A stretch of 64,000 nucleotides of DNA, from assembly GCF_008801835.1 (NCBI RefSeq), contig NZ_VZOW01000011.1, positions 1-64,000 on the forward strand. Direction: 5' to 3'. Shown here one piece after another: positions 52,519-61,676 of this stretch. Under the pieces are notes generated by a model. It saw nothing but the letters and a program-made list of their open reading frames with translations. It had not been told where the DNA came from and did no database searches. Position 1 is the first letter of the stretch; every line of letters starts with the position of its first letter. The position numbers were made by a program, and so were the translations under genes. This stretch comes from Cupriavidus pauculus (GTDB lineage Bacteria; Pseudomonadota; Gammaproteobacteria; Burkholderiales; Burkholderiaceae).

Positions 52519-54216
52519 ATGCTAAACTTCCCCCCCATGAAAAATGGCTCGTCCCTCGATCCCCTGACGTTTCCCGATGCCGCGTCGCTGGCGGCGCTGC
52601 GCGCCTGGCATGCGGGCTTGTCCACGCGGGCGGCGGTTGCGCAATACCTCGATGGCGACCGCTTGCACGGGCAATCGTCGCGCGGGATCCTGGGAGCGAT
52701 TCGCCGGCGTCTGGCCGCCTACGCGCGCTACCGTTTGCGCGAGGATCTGGCCGCGTTGTTCGAATTTCCCGCCGCCGAACGCGCGCAGTTGGGCAGATCG
52801 GCCGATCAGGCCATCGAGACGCTGCGCGCCCTGCCGCCGCCTGCGCCGGCGATTGCCGACGACATCGGCATGTGGCTGGCGCCGTCGGCGGTAGCGGCGC
52901 TGCGCGCGCAGGATATCCATACGCTGGCCGATCTCACCGTGCGGATACCGCGCCGCCGGCAATGGTGGGCAACCATTCCCGGTCTTGGCGTCAACGGCGC
53001 GCGCCGCATCGAAGCGTTCTTTGCCGCGCACCCCGAACTGACGGCCCGCGCCCGCGCGCTGATCGCCACGGAGCCGCGCGGCGTGATCGTCCCGTGGGAG
53101 CAGATGGGCCGGCTTGCGCATGAAGTCGATGGATCGCTCGGCCAGTTCCGCGCGCCGCGCGAGACCTGTTCGCTCAATGCCGACAACGACTATGCCGCGG
53201 TGCAGGCGTGGCTCGGGCTGCATGAATCGCCCGCCACGCAACGCGCCTATCGCAAGGAAGCCGAGCGGCTGATGCTGTGGGCCATCATCGAGCGCGGCCG
53301 GCCGCTGTCGTCGCTGACCACCGAAGACGCCACCGCCTATCGGAATTTCCTGCGCCAGCCCGCCCCGCGCGAGCGCTGGGTCGGGCCCGCACGACCGCGC
53401 AGCGCCGCCGACTGGAAACCGTTTACCGATGCGTTGTCGCCGCGCTCGGCGGCCTACGCGCTGCAGGTGCTGGGTGCGCTGTTCCGCTGGCTGGTGCAGC
53501 AGCGCTACGTACTGGCCAATCCGTTTGCCGGCCTGAAGGTGCGCGGCGGCAGCAAGACGGCGGCGCTGGACATCTCGCACGCGTTTTCCGAAGGCGAATG
53601 GATGATTACGCGCAGCATCGCGGATGGACTCGAATGGTCATACGGCTGGGAGGCCCCGGCCGCGCAACGCCTGCGCTTCATTCTCGACTTCACCTACGCC
53701 ACGGGGCTGCGCGCCAGCGAACTGGTGGGCGCCACGCTGCGCAATATCGAAACCGACGTGCATGGCGATCATTGGCTCGCGCTGGTCGGCAAGGGCGCCA
53801 AGGCAGGCAGGGTTGCACTGCCGCCGATGGCGCGCAATGCGCTGGATCGGTATCTGGTCGAGCGTGGTCTGCCGGTGACGCGCGCGCACTGGAATCCGGA
53901 CCTGCCGATTGTCGGCAGCCTTGGCCCGGAAGAAAGCGGCGGGATCACCGGCGCGCGGTTATGGATGGTGATCAAGCGCTTTTTCGGGACCGCGGCAGAC
54001 CTGCTGGAAGCGGAACGTCCCGCCACCGCGGAAAAACTGCGCAAGGCCAGCCCGCACTGGCTGCGCCACACGCATGCCACGCACGCGCTGGCGCGTGGCG
54101 CGGAACTGACCACCGTGCGCGACAACCTGCGGCACGCGTCCGTATCGACCACATCGCTCTATCTGCACGGCGACAGCATCAAGCGCGCGCGGCAGATGGA
54201 GGACGCGTTCGGGTAG
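52519..54216 (+). CDS. site-specific tyrosine recombinase (phage-integrase family)
   Basis: A 565-residue tyrosine recombinase. The N-terminal third (LRAWHAGLSTRAAVAQYLDGDRL and following) resembles the DUF3701-type extension found on some Burkholderiales integrases. A SAM-like core-binding domain follows (about residues 225-330), then the catalytic domain with Arg in TYATGLRASELVG, Lys in LVGKGAKAGRVALP, HWLRH, His in LRHAS and nucleophile Tyr in TSLYLHGD. Starts ATG 52519 or 52537 are both possible. No prophage, excisionase or cargo genes flank it. A perfect dif-like inverted repeat lies just upstream. Confidence 0.9.
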   Translation: MLNFPPMKNGSSLDPLTFPDAASLAALRAWHAGLSTRAAVAQYLDGDRLHGQSSRGILGAIRRRLAAYARYRLREDLAALFEFPAAERAQLGRSADQAIETLRALPPPAPAIADDIGMWLAPSAVAALRAQDIHTLADLTVRIPRRRQWWATIPGLGVNGARRIEAFFAAHPELTARARALIATEPRGVIVPWEQMGRLAHEVDGSLGQFRAPRETCSLNADNDYAAVQAWLGLHESPATQRAYRKEAERLMLWAIIERGRPLSSLTTEDATAYRNFLRQPAPRERWVGPARPRSAADWKPFTDALSPRSAAYALQVLGALFRWLVQQRYVLANPFAGLKVRGGSKTAALDISHAFSEGEWMITRSIADGLEWSYGWEAPAAQRLRFILDFTYATGLRASELVGATLRNIETDVHGDHWLALVGKGAKAGRVALPPMARNALDRYLVERGLPVTRAHWNPDLPIVGSLGPEESGGITGARLWMVIKRFFGTAADLLEAERPATAEKLRKASPHWLRHTHATHALARGAELTTVRDNLRHASVSTTSLYLHGDSIKRARQMEDAFG

Positions 54217-54260
54217 GCGTCCGGGCGGTGGCGGGCTTTTCGCGCAATGCGCCGAATAGA

Positions 54261-54277
54261 CGCCCTGAAACAGGGCG
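54261..54277. repeat. short hairpin after the recombinase gene
   Basis: CGCCCTG and CAGGGCG flank an AAA loop, 44 bases after the recombinase stop. No T-run follows, so a terminator role is doubtful. Confidence 0.35.
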
Positions 54278-54331
54278 CCTCGGAAGGATCGGATAGCATA
54301 GGCTCCGGAGAAACGCTTTCACCCCCGTCCA

Positions 54332-55945
54332 ATGATCGTTGCATCGAAGCCAAACGCTACCACCGCGCATGCTCGCGCCCTTCCCTCGTTTGTGTCCCGT
54401 TTCGCGCGTCTGGGCGCCGTATGGCTGTGCTGCGCAGCCACCAGTGCACTGGCGCAGCAGCCCGCGCCGCTGTGGTTTGTCGACGGGCGGCCGACACAGG
54501 CCGCACAGGCTGCCGTCAAGACGCTCGCCAATGCCGGCACCGAGGGCCTGGAGCCGCGCGACTACGATGCGGACGGCCTGCAACGAACGCTCAAGCACGC
54601 CATCGACGACCCCGCGCTGCCCGCCGACGCAGTGCAGCGTATCGATGGCACGCTGACTGCATCGGTCTCGCGCTATCTTGCGGATCTACACAAGGGGCGC
54701 GTCGATCCGCGCAAGGTCGGCGCCAATTTTTCGACGATCGACACCAACGCATCGTTCGATGCCGGCCGCTACCTGCGCGACGCCCTGGCGGCCAACCGGC
54801 TGGCCGAAGCGCTGCGCGACGCCGCACCGTCATTCCCGCTGTACGGCACGCTGCGCGATGCACTGGCGCGCTATCGCACCCTGAGCGCGCTGCCTTATTG
54901 GGATCGCCCGTTGCCGACACCGCCCGGCGGCAAGCTCACTGCAGGCCAGCCCTATGCCGGCCTCGCACAACTGGCGCAGCGCCTGGAAGCGCTGGGCGAC
55001 CTGCCGCAAGGCACGAAACTGCCGCAGCACTACGAAGGCGCGCTGGTTAGCGCAGTCAAGTCGTTCCAGACGCGTCATGCGCTGGACGCCGACGGCGTGA
55101 TAGGCGCCGGCACGCTGGCACAGCTCAATGTGTCGCCGGCCGCGCGCGTGCGGCAGATCGCACTGACCATGGAGCGCCTGCGCTGGACGCCGCTGACCGG
55201 AGGGCCGCGCATGATCGTGGTGAACGTACCCGAGTTCATGCTGCGCGCCTATGACTACCAGGACGGCAAACTCGACATCCAGCTTGAAATGAAGGTGATC
55301 GTCGGCAAGGCGCTCGATACGCGCACGCCGCTATTCAAGGAGGACATGCGCTATATCGAATTCAGCCCGTACTGGAACGTGCCGAGTTCGATCGCGCGCC
55401 GCGAGGTCATTCCGCATGCGCAACGCGACCCGTCGTACTTCTCGCGCCAGGGCTTCGAATTCGTCTTCGGCAACCAGGCCAGCGCAGCGCTGAACCAGGC
55501 CAATATCGACGCCGTGCTGCATGGACAGGCGCGCATTCGCCAGCGGCCCGGGCCGCTCAATGCGCTGGGCGACATCAAGTTCGTGTTCCCCAACAACCAG
55601 GCCATCTACCTGCACCACACGCCGGCGCCGCAACTGTTCAGCCGCGGCCGCCGCGACCTCAGCCACGGCTGCATCCGCGTGGAAGCGCCGGTGGCGCTGG
55701 CTCAGTTCGCCATGCAGGGGATGCCCGAATGGACCGAGACGCGTATCCGTGAGGCAATGACGGCCGGCAAGTCGAAAACCGTGGCGCTGCGGGAGCCGGT
55801 TCCGGTGGTGCTGGCTTATGGCACGGCCATTGCGCGTGCCGATGGCCGGGTATACTTCGTGCCGGACATTTATGGTCAGGACAAATTGCTGGACCAGGCG
55901 CTGCGCCAGCGCACGTTTAGCAAGCCTGCCACCCGGCCTTCCTGA
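54332..55945 (+). CDS. L,D-transpeptidase (YcbB/LdtD-like)
   Basis: A 537-residue periplasmic peptidoglycan enzyme. It has a signal region (ending TSALAQQ), an N-terminal scaffold domain, a peptidoglycan-binding helix domain around residues 230-270 (AVKSFQTRHALDADGVIGAGTLAQLN) and a YkuD catalytic domain. The active site is seen in HHTPAP and SHGCIRVE with the catalytic Cys. It forms 3-3 cross-links between meso-diaminopimelate residues. The next gene, a DUF882 protein, is the same neighbour as in E. coli (ycbB-ycbK), supporting the assignment. The start codon lacks a clear ribosome site. Confidence 0.93.
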   Translation: MIVASKPNATTAHARALPSFVSRFARLGAVWLCCAATSALAQQPAPLWFVDGRPTQAAQAAVKTLANAGTEGLEPRDYDADGLQRTLKHAIDDPALPADAVQRIDGTLTASVSRYLADLHKGRVDPRKVGANFSTIDTNASFDAGRYLRDALAANRLAEALRDAAPSFPLYGTLRDALARYRTLSALPYWDRPLPTPPGGKLTAGQPYAGLAQLAQRLEALGDLPQGTKLPQHYEGALVSAVKSFQTRHALDADGVIGAGTLAQLNVSPAARVRQIALTMERLRWTPLTGGPRMIVVNVPEFMLRAYDYQDGKLDIQLEMKVIVGKALDTRTPLFKEDMRYIEFSPYWNVPSSIARREVIPHAQRDPSYFSRQGFEFVFGNQASAALNQANIDAVLHGQARIRQRPGPLNALGDIKFVFPNNQAIYLHHTPAPQLFSRGRRDLSHGCIRVEAPVALAQFAMQGMPEWTETRIREAMTAGKSKTVALREPVPVVLAYGTAIARADGRVYFVPDIYGQDKLLDQALRQRTFSKPATRPS

Positions 55946-55971
55946 ATGCCGCTACCGTTGTAAAAATCTCC

Positions 55972-56547
55972 ATGCCTCAAATCGATTCCTCACCGCGTCG
56001 CCGTTTTTTGCATCGCTCTGGCGGCATCGCGCTGGGCGCCGGTGTCGCCGCATTTGCCGGACTGTCAGCGCGCAGCGCGCAGGCGGCGCTGCCGACTGAC
56101 GCCCGTTCGCTGGCGTTCGATCACACGCACACCGGCGAAAGCGTCTCGCTGATCTATGCAATAGGCGATCAGGTGCTACCGCAGGCACAGCGCACGCTCA
56201 ACCATTTCCTGCGCGACCATTACTCCGGCACCGTGGGGCAGATCGATCCGCAACTGTTTGGATTGCTGTTCGCGCTGCGCCGCGAAGTCGGCAGCGACGC
56301 GCCGTTCCAGGTGATTTCCGGCTATCGCTGCCCCGCCACCAACGACCGCCTGCGCCGCACGCGCGGCGGCGGCGTGGCCAAGCGCAGCCTGCATATGGAC
56401 GGCATGGCGATCGATATCCGCCTGCCCGGCGTGGCCCTGGCGGATCTGCGCGACGCCGCGCAATCGCTGCAAGCCGGCGGCGTAGGCTTCTACGCGTCGG
56501 ACAATTTCATCCACGTGGACACCGGGCGCGTGCGGCACTGGGGCTAA
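55972..56547 (+). CDS. DUF882/M15-type murein endopeptidase (YcbK/MepK-like)
   Basis: A 191-residue exported protein. It has a twin-arginine-like signal (RRRFLHRSGGIALGAGVAAFAGLSARSAQA) and a peptidase M15-like domain with zinc ligands visible as His in KRSLHMDGMAIDI (with the following Asp) and His in FIHVDTGRVRHWG. E. coli MepK cleaves 3-3 cross-links made by L,D-transpeptidases; the neighbouring gene encodes such a transpeptidase, so the two form a make-and-cut pair. Confidence 0.92.
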   Translation: MPQIDSSPRRRFLHRSGGIALGAGVAAFAGLSARSAQAALPTDARSLAFDHTHTGESVSLIYAIGDQVLPQAQRTLNHFLRDHYSGTVGQIDPQLFGLLFALRREVGSDAPFQVISGYRCPATNDRLRRTRGGGVAKRSLHMDGMAIDIRLPGVALADLRDAAQSLQAGGVGFYASDNFIHVDTGRVRHWG

Positions 56548-56588
56548 ACGCCCGACCCGCGCGCCGCGCCACCTACGCACCTACACAA

Positions 56589-57530
56589 CTACGCGCGCGC
56601 CTCGCGCCGCACCGCCTGCGGTGGCAGGCCAAAGCCGCGCATAAACGCTTCGCGCAGATGACGCCGGTCGCGAAAGCCGGTCTCCTTCGCCACCACATCG
56701 AACGAATGCCGGCTTTGTTCGATCATCAGCCGCGCGGCTTCCAGACGCAGACCTTCGATGGCCTTGGCTGGCGATTGTCCGGTTTCCGCGGAGAACACGC
56801 GGCTAAACTGGCGCGGACTCAAATGCACGGCTTCGGCCAGATCCTCCACCGTAAGCGCGCGATGCAGGTGCTTGCGCGCATAGTCGAGCGCGCGCTGAAT
56901 CCGATCCGATTTCGGCGCCAGATCGAGCAACTCCGAATGCTGCGATTGGCCGCCTGAGCGACGCTGGTGCATGACCAGCTTGTGCGCCACCGACCGCGCG
57001 ATCTCGGCGCCCAGGTCTTTTTCCACCATCGCCAACGTCAGATCGAGTCCCGCGGTCATTCCCGCGGAGGTCCAGATCGGCCCGTCGACAATGTAGATGC
57101 GGTCGTCCTCTACATGGATATCGGGATGCCGGCGCTGCATTTCGCGGGCATAGGCCCAGTGCGTCGTAGCGCGGCGGCCGTCGAGCAATTGCGATTCCGC
57201 CAGCACGAACGCACCCGTGCAGATCGACGCCACACGCCGCGCGCGCGGCGCGGCCTTGCGGATGAAGCGCAGCATCGCTTCGGGCGTCGGGTCCGCCAGC
57301 GGATCGGCAACTCCCGCCACGACCCAGGTATCGACTGCGCTGCGCAGGCTGGCGGCGCGCGTGTCGACGCGCATGCCCAGCGACGAACCCGTTTGCCCGC
57401 CATCCATCGAGAAATTGTCGATCCGGTAAAACGGCTGCCCGACCACCATATTGGCGTACTCGAAAACGCTTTGCGCGGCCAGCGCCATCACCTGGAAGCC
57501 ATCCATCAAGAGAAATCCCACGCGGTGCAT
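56589..57530 (-). CDS. GlxA-family transcriptional regulator (DJ-1/PfpI plus AraC)
   Basis: A 313-residue regulator. An N-terminal DJ-1/PfpI-like amidotransferase fold (about 1-190; the nucleophile-elbow region VASICTGAFVLAE contains a Cys) is followed by a C-terminal AraC DNA-binding domain with two helix-turn-helix units (LAEAVHLSPRQFSRVFSAETGQSP and SHSFDVVAKETGFRDRRHLREAF). GGAG precedes ATG 57530. It is divergent from an SDR gene and probably regulates it; the 131-base gap contains TGAC and GTCA around a TATATAC stretch, a plausible promoter/operator. Confidence 0.92.
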   Translation of the reverse strand: MHRVGFLLMDGFQVMALAAQSVFEYANMVVGQPFYRIDNFSMDGGQTGSSLGMRVDTRAASLRSAVDTWVVAGVADPLADPTPEAMLRFIRKAAPRARRVASICTGAFVLAESQLLDGRRATTHWAYAREMQRRHPDIHVEDDRIYIVDGPIWTSAGMTAGLDLTLAMVEKDLGAEIARSVAHKLVMHQRRSGGQSQHSELLDLAPKSDRIQRALDYARKHLHRALTVEDLAEAVHLSPRQFSRVFSAETGQSPAKAIEGLRLEAARLMIEQSRHSFDVVAKETGFRDRRHLREAFMRGFGLPPQAVRREARA

Positions 57531-57661
57531 GTTTCGGCTCCAATTTTTTCGATGTCCTGAAACGTGACTATATACGTCATTTCAGTCATTGGTGGGCCGG
57601 CCTACCATGCTTCACACGGATGCCGGGCCTCGGCATCGAAAACCGAACCTGGAGAACCATC

Positions 57662-58489
57662 ATGACGACTCAACATCCCATCGCGGCGGAACGCGGCACG
57701 GCGCTGATTACGGGCGCATCAACGGGCATCGGCGCGATCTACGCCGACCGCCTGGCGCGGCGCGGCTACGACCTTGTGCTGGTGGCGCGCAATCGCGACA
57801 AGCTCGAAGCGCTGGCGCGCCGGATCTCGGACGACACGGGCCGCGCGGTCGAAGTGTTCCCCGCCGATCTGAATGATCGCGCCGCCCTGCTCGATGTGGA
57901 GCAGAAATTGCGCAGCGATGCCAGCATCACGCTGCTTGTCAACAACGCCGGTATCGGCACGCATACCCCGCTGCTGGACAGCGATGTGGAGCGCATGACG
58001 CAAATGATCGAGCTGAACGTCACCGCGCTGACGCGCCTGACCTACGCGGCCGTGCCGGGCTTCGTCGCGCGCGGTCGGGGCACCGTCATCAACATTTCCT
58101 CGGTCGTCGGTATCGCACCGGAAGTGCTGAATGGCGTGTATGGCGGCAGCAAAGCGTTCGTGACGGCTTTCAGCCAGTCGCTGCATCACGAGCTTGGAGC
58201 CAAAGGTGTGCGCGTGCAGGCCGTGCTACCGGGCGCAACGGCAACCGACTTCTGGGAGACGGCCGGCCTGCCTATCGAACACCTGGACAAGTCGATCGTG
58301 ATGGATGCCAACGACATGGTCGATGCGGCGTTGGTGGGCTTTGATCAGGGCGAACTGATCACGATCCCCGCGCTGCACGCGGTGGAACGCTGGAACGTCT
58401 ACGAGGCCGCACGCCAGGCGATGGCCAGCGAGCTGTCGCGCAACACGCCTGCGCCACGCTACTTGAAAGACGCGCCGGCCGCGGTGTGA
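57662..58489 (+). CDS. SDR-family short-chain dehydrogenase
   Basis: A 275-residue classical SDR (YdfG/DltE-like). The cofactor motif is LITGASTGIGAIYADRLARRG, then NNAG, Ser in VINISSVVGIAP and the catalytic pair in VYGGSKAF. GGAGAACC precedes ATG 57662. It is divergent from the GlxA-type regulator, which is its likely controller. The substrate is unknown. Confidence 0.92.
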   Translation: MTTQHPIAAERGTALITGASTGIGAIYADRLARRGYDLVLVARNRDKLEALARRISDDTGRAVEVFPADLNDRAALLDVEQKLRSDASITLLVNNAGIGTHTPLLDSDVERMTQMIELNVTALTRLTYAAVPGFVARGRGTVINISSVVGIAPEVLNGVYGGSKAFVTAFSQSLHHELGAKGVRVQAVLPGATATDFWETAGLPIEHLDKSIVMDANDMVDAALVGFDQGELITIPALHAVERWNVYEAARQAMASELSRNTPAPRYLKDAPAAV

Positions 58490-58558
58490 TGTCATCGGCA
58501 GGCGTTACGACGGTAGAATCCGGCTGCTGCACCCCATGCACCATGCCGGAGACCGCCG

Positions 58559-60001
58559 ATGGTTCGCTTGCTGATGTTGCTGCTGGGCGTTGACTACCTG
58601 CGCTCGCGCTGGAAAACGCTGGCCTGGGCCGGCACGATCAGCCTCGTGGTCGGCGTTGCGCTGTTTGTCGATGCGCTCGATGGCCGGCTCGATTTCCCGA
58701 TCGAGCCATTTGCGTGGCTGTTGTTGCTGGAAGGCCTCGCCACGCTGACCGTGGCGTCGACGGGCATGGGCGGGCAGCGCACGCTGCGCTATGTAAAGGG
58801 CCTGGCCTTTACCGTGTCGGCCTCGCTGGTATTGGCGGGGCACCACCACGGGCACATGATCCTGTCGCTGATCTTCGGCGTGCTCTTTCTGGCCGACGGC
58901 CTGCTGCAGGTGGCGTCGGCGCGCGTGGTGCGCTATCGCACCTGGCGGCTTGCCATGGCGGGCGGCCTTGTCGAAATCCTGCTGGCGATTTTCTTTATCC
59001 AGCCCTATCCCACCCACTATGTGGGCACGGTGCCGTATTGCGTCGGGCTTGGGCTGATCTTCGGCGGCTGGAACATGCTCTTGCTGGCATCGCGCGTGCG
59101 GCGGCTGGCGCGCAATCCGGACGATGCCATGCGCGGCGCAACCCATGAGGGCGTCCTCGCCGCGCAGGCGTCCGCCGGGAATGGCGCGATGGCCCCAACG
59201 TCGCGTTCAGGTGCGCGGCGCGGACCCATCACATGGGACGGGCCGCCCACGGCCGACGAACGCGCGCTGACCGTTCACGTCTGGACGCCGGTTGGCTCGG
59301 CAAAATCGGAAGCACGGCGCCAGCCGATCATCGATCGCTATATCGCCGCGGTGGATCGCGATGGGGTGATATCGACGGGGCACGCCGCGCTCGAATCGCC
59401 CGAAGGGATCTATATCAGCCTCTATCCGGCAGTGGAGATCGATCGATCGCCCGACGACTTCACGCGACTGCTGCGCGCCACGCAAGAGAACGACGTGCCC
59501 GGCGTCTTCCAGCCCGACTATCCGACCGAATCGAAGGCGTGGTGCCCGTCGACGGTGCGCGTGCGCATTCGCAACTACGACCCTGGCCGTCTGCAGGCGT
59601 TCTGGGAACGCTATCGCCAGGACACTACCTACAACCTCACGCACCGCAATTGCTCAAGCACCGTGGCGCGCGCGCTCGATGCGGCGCTGGAAGGTGCCGC
59701 CAGCCGCGTCTGGGCGCGTCTCGATGGCTGGTGGCCGCTGTGCCGCCTGCTGTTGACGCCGGAATTGTGGGTGGCCTCTCATCTGCGCAAGCGCGCGACC
59801 ACCATGGCGTGGACACCGGGGCTGACGCTCGACTATGCGCGAGCAATGAGCATGCTGGCCGATCCGCGCCCGTTTGCGTGGGCGACGGTCATGCAGCGCG
59901 TATTCGGGCGGCGCGCTACGACGACGGCACCGACACACGGTGTCACCCAGTCCGCCGCACGGCCCACTTCAAGCGAAGCGCAGCAGGATCCGCCGCGCTA
60001 G
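58559..60001 (+). CDS. membrane protein: HdeD-like helices fused to a possible permuted NlpC/P60-like domain
   Basis: A 480-residue two-part protein. Residues about 1-185 hold six hydrophobic helices with an HdeD/DUF308-like pattern (IFGVLFLADGLLQVASARVV). After a linker (about 190-235), a soluble domain begins ALTVHVWTPVG. It contains STGHAALESPEGIYISLYP and, about 75 residues later, YNLTHRNCSSTVARALDAAL. A His-first, Cys-later order with GHA and NCS motifs is the pattern of circularly permuted NlpC/P60-type folds, so a cysteine hydrolase or acyltransferase is possible. I see no direct family match; the reading is structural inference. Confidence 0.7.
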   Translation: MVRLLMLLLGVDYLRSRWKTLAWAGTISLVVGVALFVDALDGRLDFPIEPFAWLLLLEGLATLTVASTGMGGQRTLRYVKGLAFTVSASLVLAGHHHGHMILSLIFGVLFLADGLLQVASARVVRYRTWRLAMAGGLVEILLAIFFIQPYPTHYVGTVPYCVGLGLIFGGWNMLLLASRVRRLARNPDDAMRGATHEGVLAAQASAGNGAMAPTSRSGARRGPITWDGPPTADERALTVHVWTPVGSAKSEARRQPIIDRYIAAVDRDGVISTGHAALESPEGIYISLYPAVEIDRSPDDFTRLLRATQENDVPGVFQPDYPTESKAWCPSTVRVRIRNYDPGRLQAFWERYRQDTTYNLTHRNCSSTVARALDAALEGAASRVWARLDGWWPLCRLLLTPELWVASHLRKRATTMAWTPGLTLDYARAMSMLADPRPFAWATVMQRVFGRRATTTAPTHGVTQSAARPTSSEAQQDPPR

Positions 60002-60031
60002 GTGCGCCGTGCGGCGATCTCAGCGCCGGTT

Positions 60032-60898
60032 TCACGAATGACAGACCAAGCCGTCCTGCAACTGGCTCGCCTCGAAGGCGACGTCGCCTGCGCGCTGTTC
60101 GCGCGCACGTGCCAGCGCGCCGTCGCGTCGCCACTCGCGCACCGCCTGCGCCAGCCATGCTGCGGATTGCGCATCGTCGATACGCATCGCGATCTGGGCG
60201 CGCTGCTCGTCGGCAGGCACGACGTCCTGCAACGGCCGATAGAAACGCCACTCCTGCAGCGTCAGCAAACGCTGAAGCACCTCGCTGTCATCGGCCAACG
60301 CCTGACATTCGCCGGCAAGAAATCCGCTGGCCGCGCGAATCGACGAACCATAGACGCGCACTTTGGCGCCGAGCGTCCGCACCAGATGCGTGACGTAGGG
60401 ACTCCCCTGCGCGACGCAAACCGCTTGCGCGCGTAGGTCCTCGGCGCGCTGGACAGCGCTGCCGCGCAGCACCAGCAATCTTCCCGGGCCGACCGCGTAG
60501 GCCGACGGCACCGCCACCATCCCGTCGTGCGCATCGGCGGCGCCCGCCAGGACGACGTCGACGTCGCGCTGCGCTGCTTGCCAGGCGCGCGATCCGGGCT
60601 CACCCGGCAGTCCGACCACGCGCAGATCGACGCCGAGCCGCTGCGCCATAAAGCGCGCCATCGCCACATCGAAGTGATCCGGCGCCGGCAACGTCGGCGC
60701 CTTGGGCGGGGCGGGACGTGCGTACTCGCGCACGCCCACCACCAGCGTGCCGCGCATCACCACCGCGTCGAGCAGACGCCCCTTCGCGATCGGCCGCGCA
60801 GTGCCATAGGCGGCGGCGACCGCCGCGAAGATTGCCGCGCCGACTACCATCGACGCCAGGCCGGCGCCGCTCCATCGCAAACGTCCGCGCTCAGCCAT
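60032..60898 (-). CDS. family-3-like extracellular solute-binding protein
   Basis: A 288-residue exported protein with an N-terminal membrane/signal helix (about 12-32). The SBP-3 pattern is visible: LVVGVREYARP, FDVAMARFMAQRLGVDLRVV and DVDVVLAGAAD. The C-terminus is QDGLVCHS. The start overlaps the permease gene by eight bases, so it belongs to the importer operon. It is unrelated to the NMT1/SsuA-type binding protein at the other end of the operon, and its fold belongs to amino-acid-type importers. It may be a second ligand receptor or a sensor. Confidence 0.8.
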   Translation of the reverse strand: MAERGRLRWSGAGLASMVVGAAIFAAVAAAYGTARPIAKGRLLDAVVMRGTLVVGVREYARPAPPKAPTLPAPDHFDVAMARFMAQRLGVDLRVVGLPGEPGSRAWQAAQRDVDVVLAGAADAHDGMVAVPSAYAVGPGRLLVLRGSAVQRAEDLRAQAVCVAQGSPYVTHLVRTLGAKVRVYGSSIRAASGFLAGECQALADDSEVLQRLLTLQEWRFYRPLQDVVPADEQRAQIAMRIDDAQSAAWLAQAVREWRRDGALARAREQRAGDVAFEASQLQDGLVCHS

Positions 60899-61676
60899 TG
60901 AGCGTCAGGCCCTTGCGCCAGCGCGTGAGCCGCGCCTCCACCAGCGCCAGCACGTAGTTCAGTGCCAGCCCCAGCAATGCCAGCAGCAGGATGCCCGCAT
61001 ACATCGTGGGTATCTGGAACACCTCCTGCGAGTTGAGCGTGAGGAAACCGAGCCCCGAATGCGCGCCGATCATCTCCGCCGCGACCAGCGCCGTGATGCA
61101 GTAGGTGCCGGCCAGACGCACGCCGGTGAAGATCGATGGCGATGCCGCCGGCAGCACCACCTTGCGAAACACGAACAACCGGTTGGCACCCATCGAGCGC
61201 GCCGAATCGATCAGCAGCCGATCCACCTGCTTGACGCCGCTGATGGTGCTCAGCAACACCGGCCAGAACGACGCCCAGAAAATGATGGCGACCTTCGACG
61301 TCTCGCCAATGCCCAAAAACAGGATGAATACCGGAAACAGCGCAAATGCCGAGGTTTGCCGGAATAGCTGCAGGATCGGATCGACGATGGCCTCGAAGCG
61401 CGAGAACCAGCCCATCAGCAGGCCAAGCGTCACGCCCAACGCGATGGCCGACAGCAGGCCATACAGCGAACGCTGCAGGCTCGCCAGCAGGTGTTTGAAT
61501 AGCGCACCGCTGGTGATCAGATCCCAGATCGTGACAATGATCTGCGATGGCGGACTGAGATAGGCGTCGCTGACGATGCCAAACCGCGGCACCAGTTCCC
61601 ACAGCAGCAGGAACGCGGCGATGCCAAACAGGCCGAGCGCGCGATCGCCAAGGCGAGACAGCGATGCGCGACTCAT
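60891..61676 (-). CDS. ABC transporter permease (nitrate/sulfonate/taurine type)
   Basis: A 261-residue inner-membrane permease with six hydrophobic helices. The ATPase-contact (EAA) loop reads SARSMGANRLFVFRKVVLPAASPSIFTGVRLAG. The family is BPD_transp_1 of the SsuC/TauC/NrtB group. AAAGGTGGCG precedes ATG 61676, which overlaps the ATPase stop by four bases. It pairs with itself as a homodimer in this family. Confidence 0.93.
   Translation of the reverse strand: MSRASLSRLGDRALGLFGIAAFLLLWELVPRFGIVSDAYLSPPSQIIVTIWDLITSGALFKHLLASLQRSLYGLLSAIALGVTLGLLMGWFSRFEAIVDPILQLFRQTSAFALFPVFILFLGIGETSKVAIIFWASFWPVLLSTISGVKQVDRLLIDSARSMGANRLFVFRKVVLPAASPSIFTGVRLAGTYCITALVAAEMIGAHSGLGFLTLNSQEVFQIPTMYAGILLLALLGLALNYVLALVEARLTRWRKGLTLNG

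Noticed and set aside
52345..55945. Prophage or genomic island marked by the tyrosine recombinase.
   Set aside because: Flanks are an efflux operon and peptidoglycan genes typical of the chromosome; no phage genes, tRNA attachment site or direct repeats are visible.
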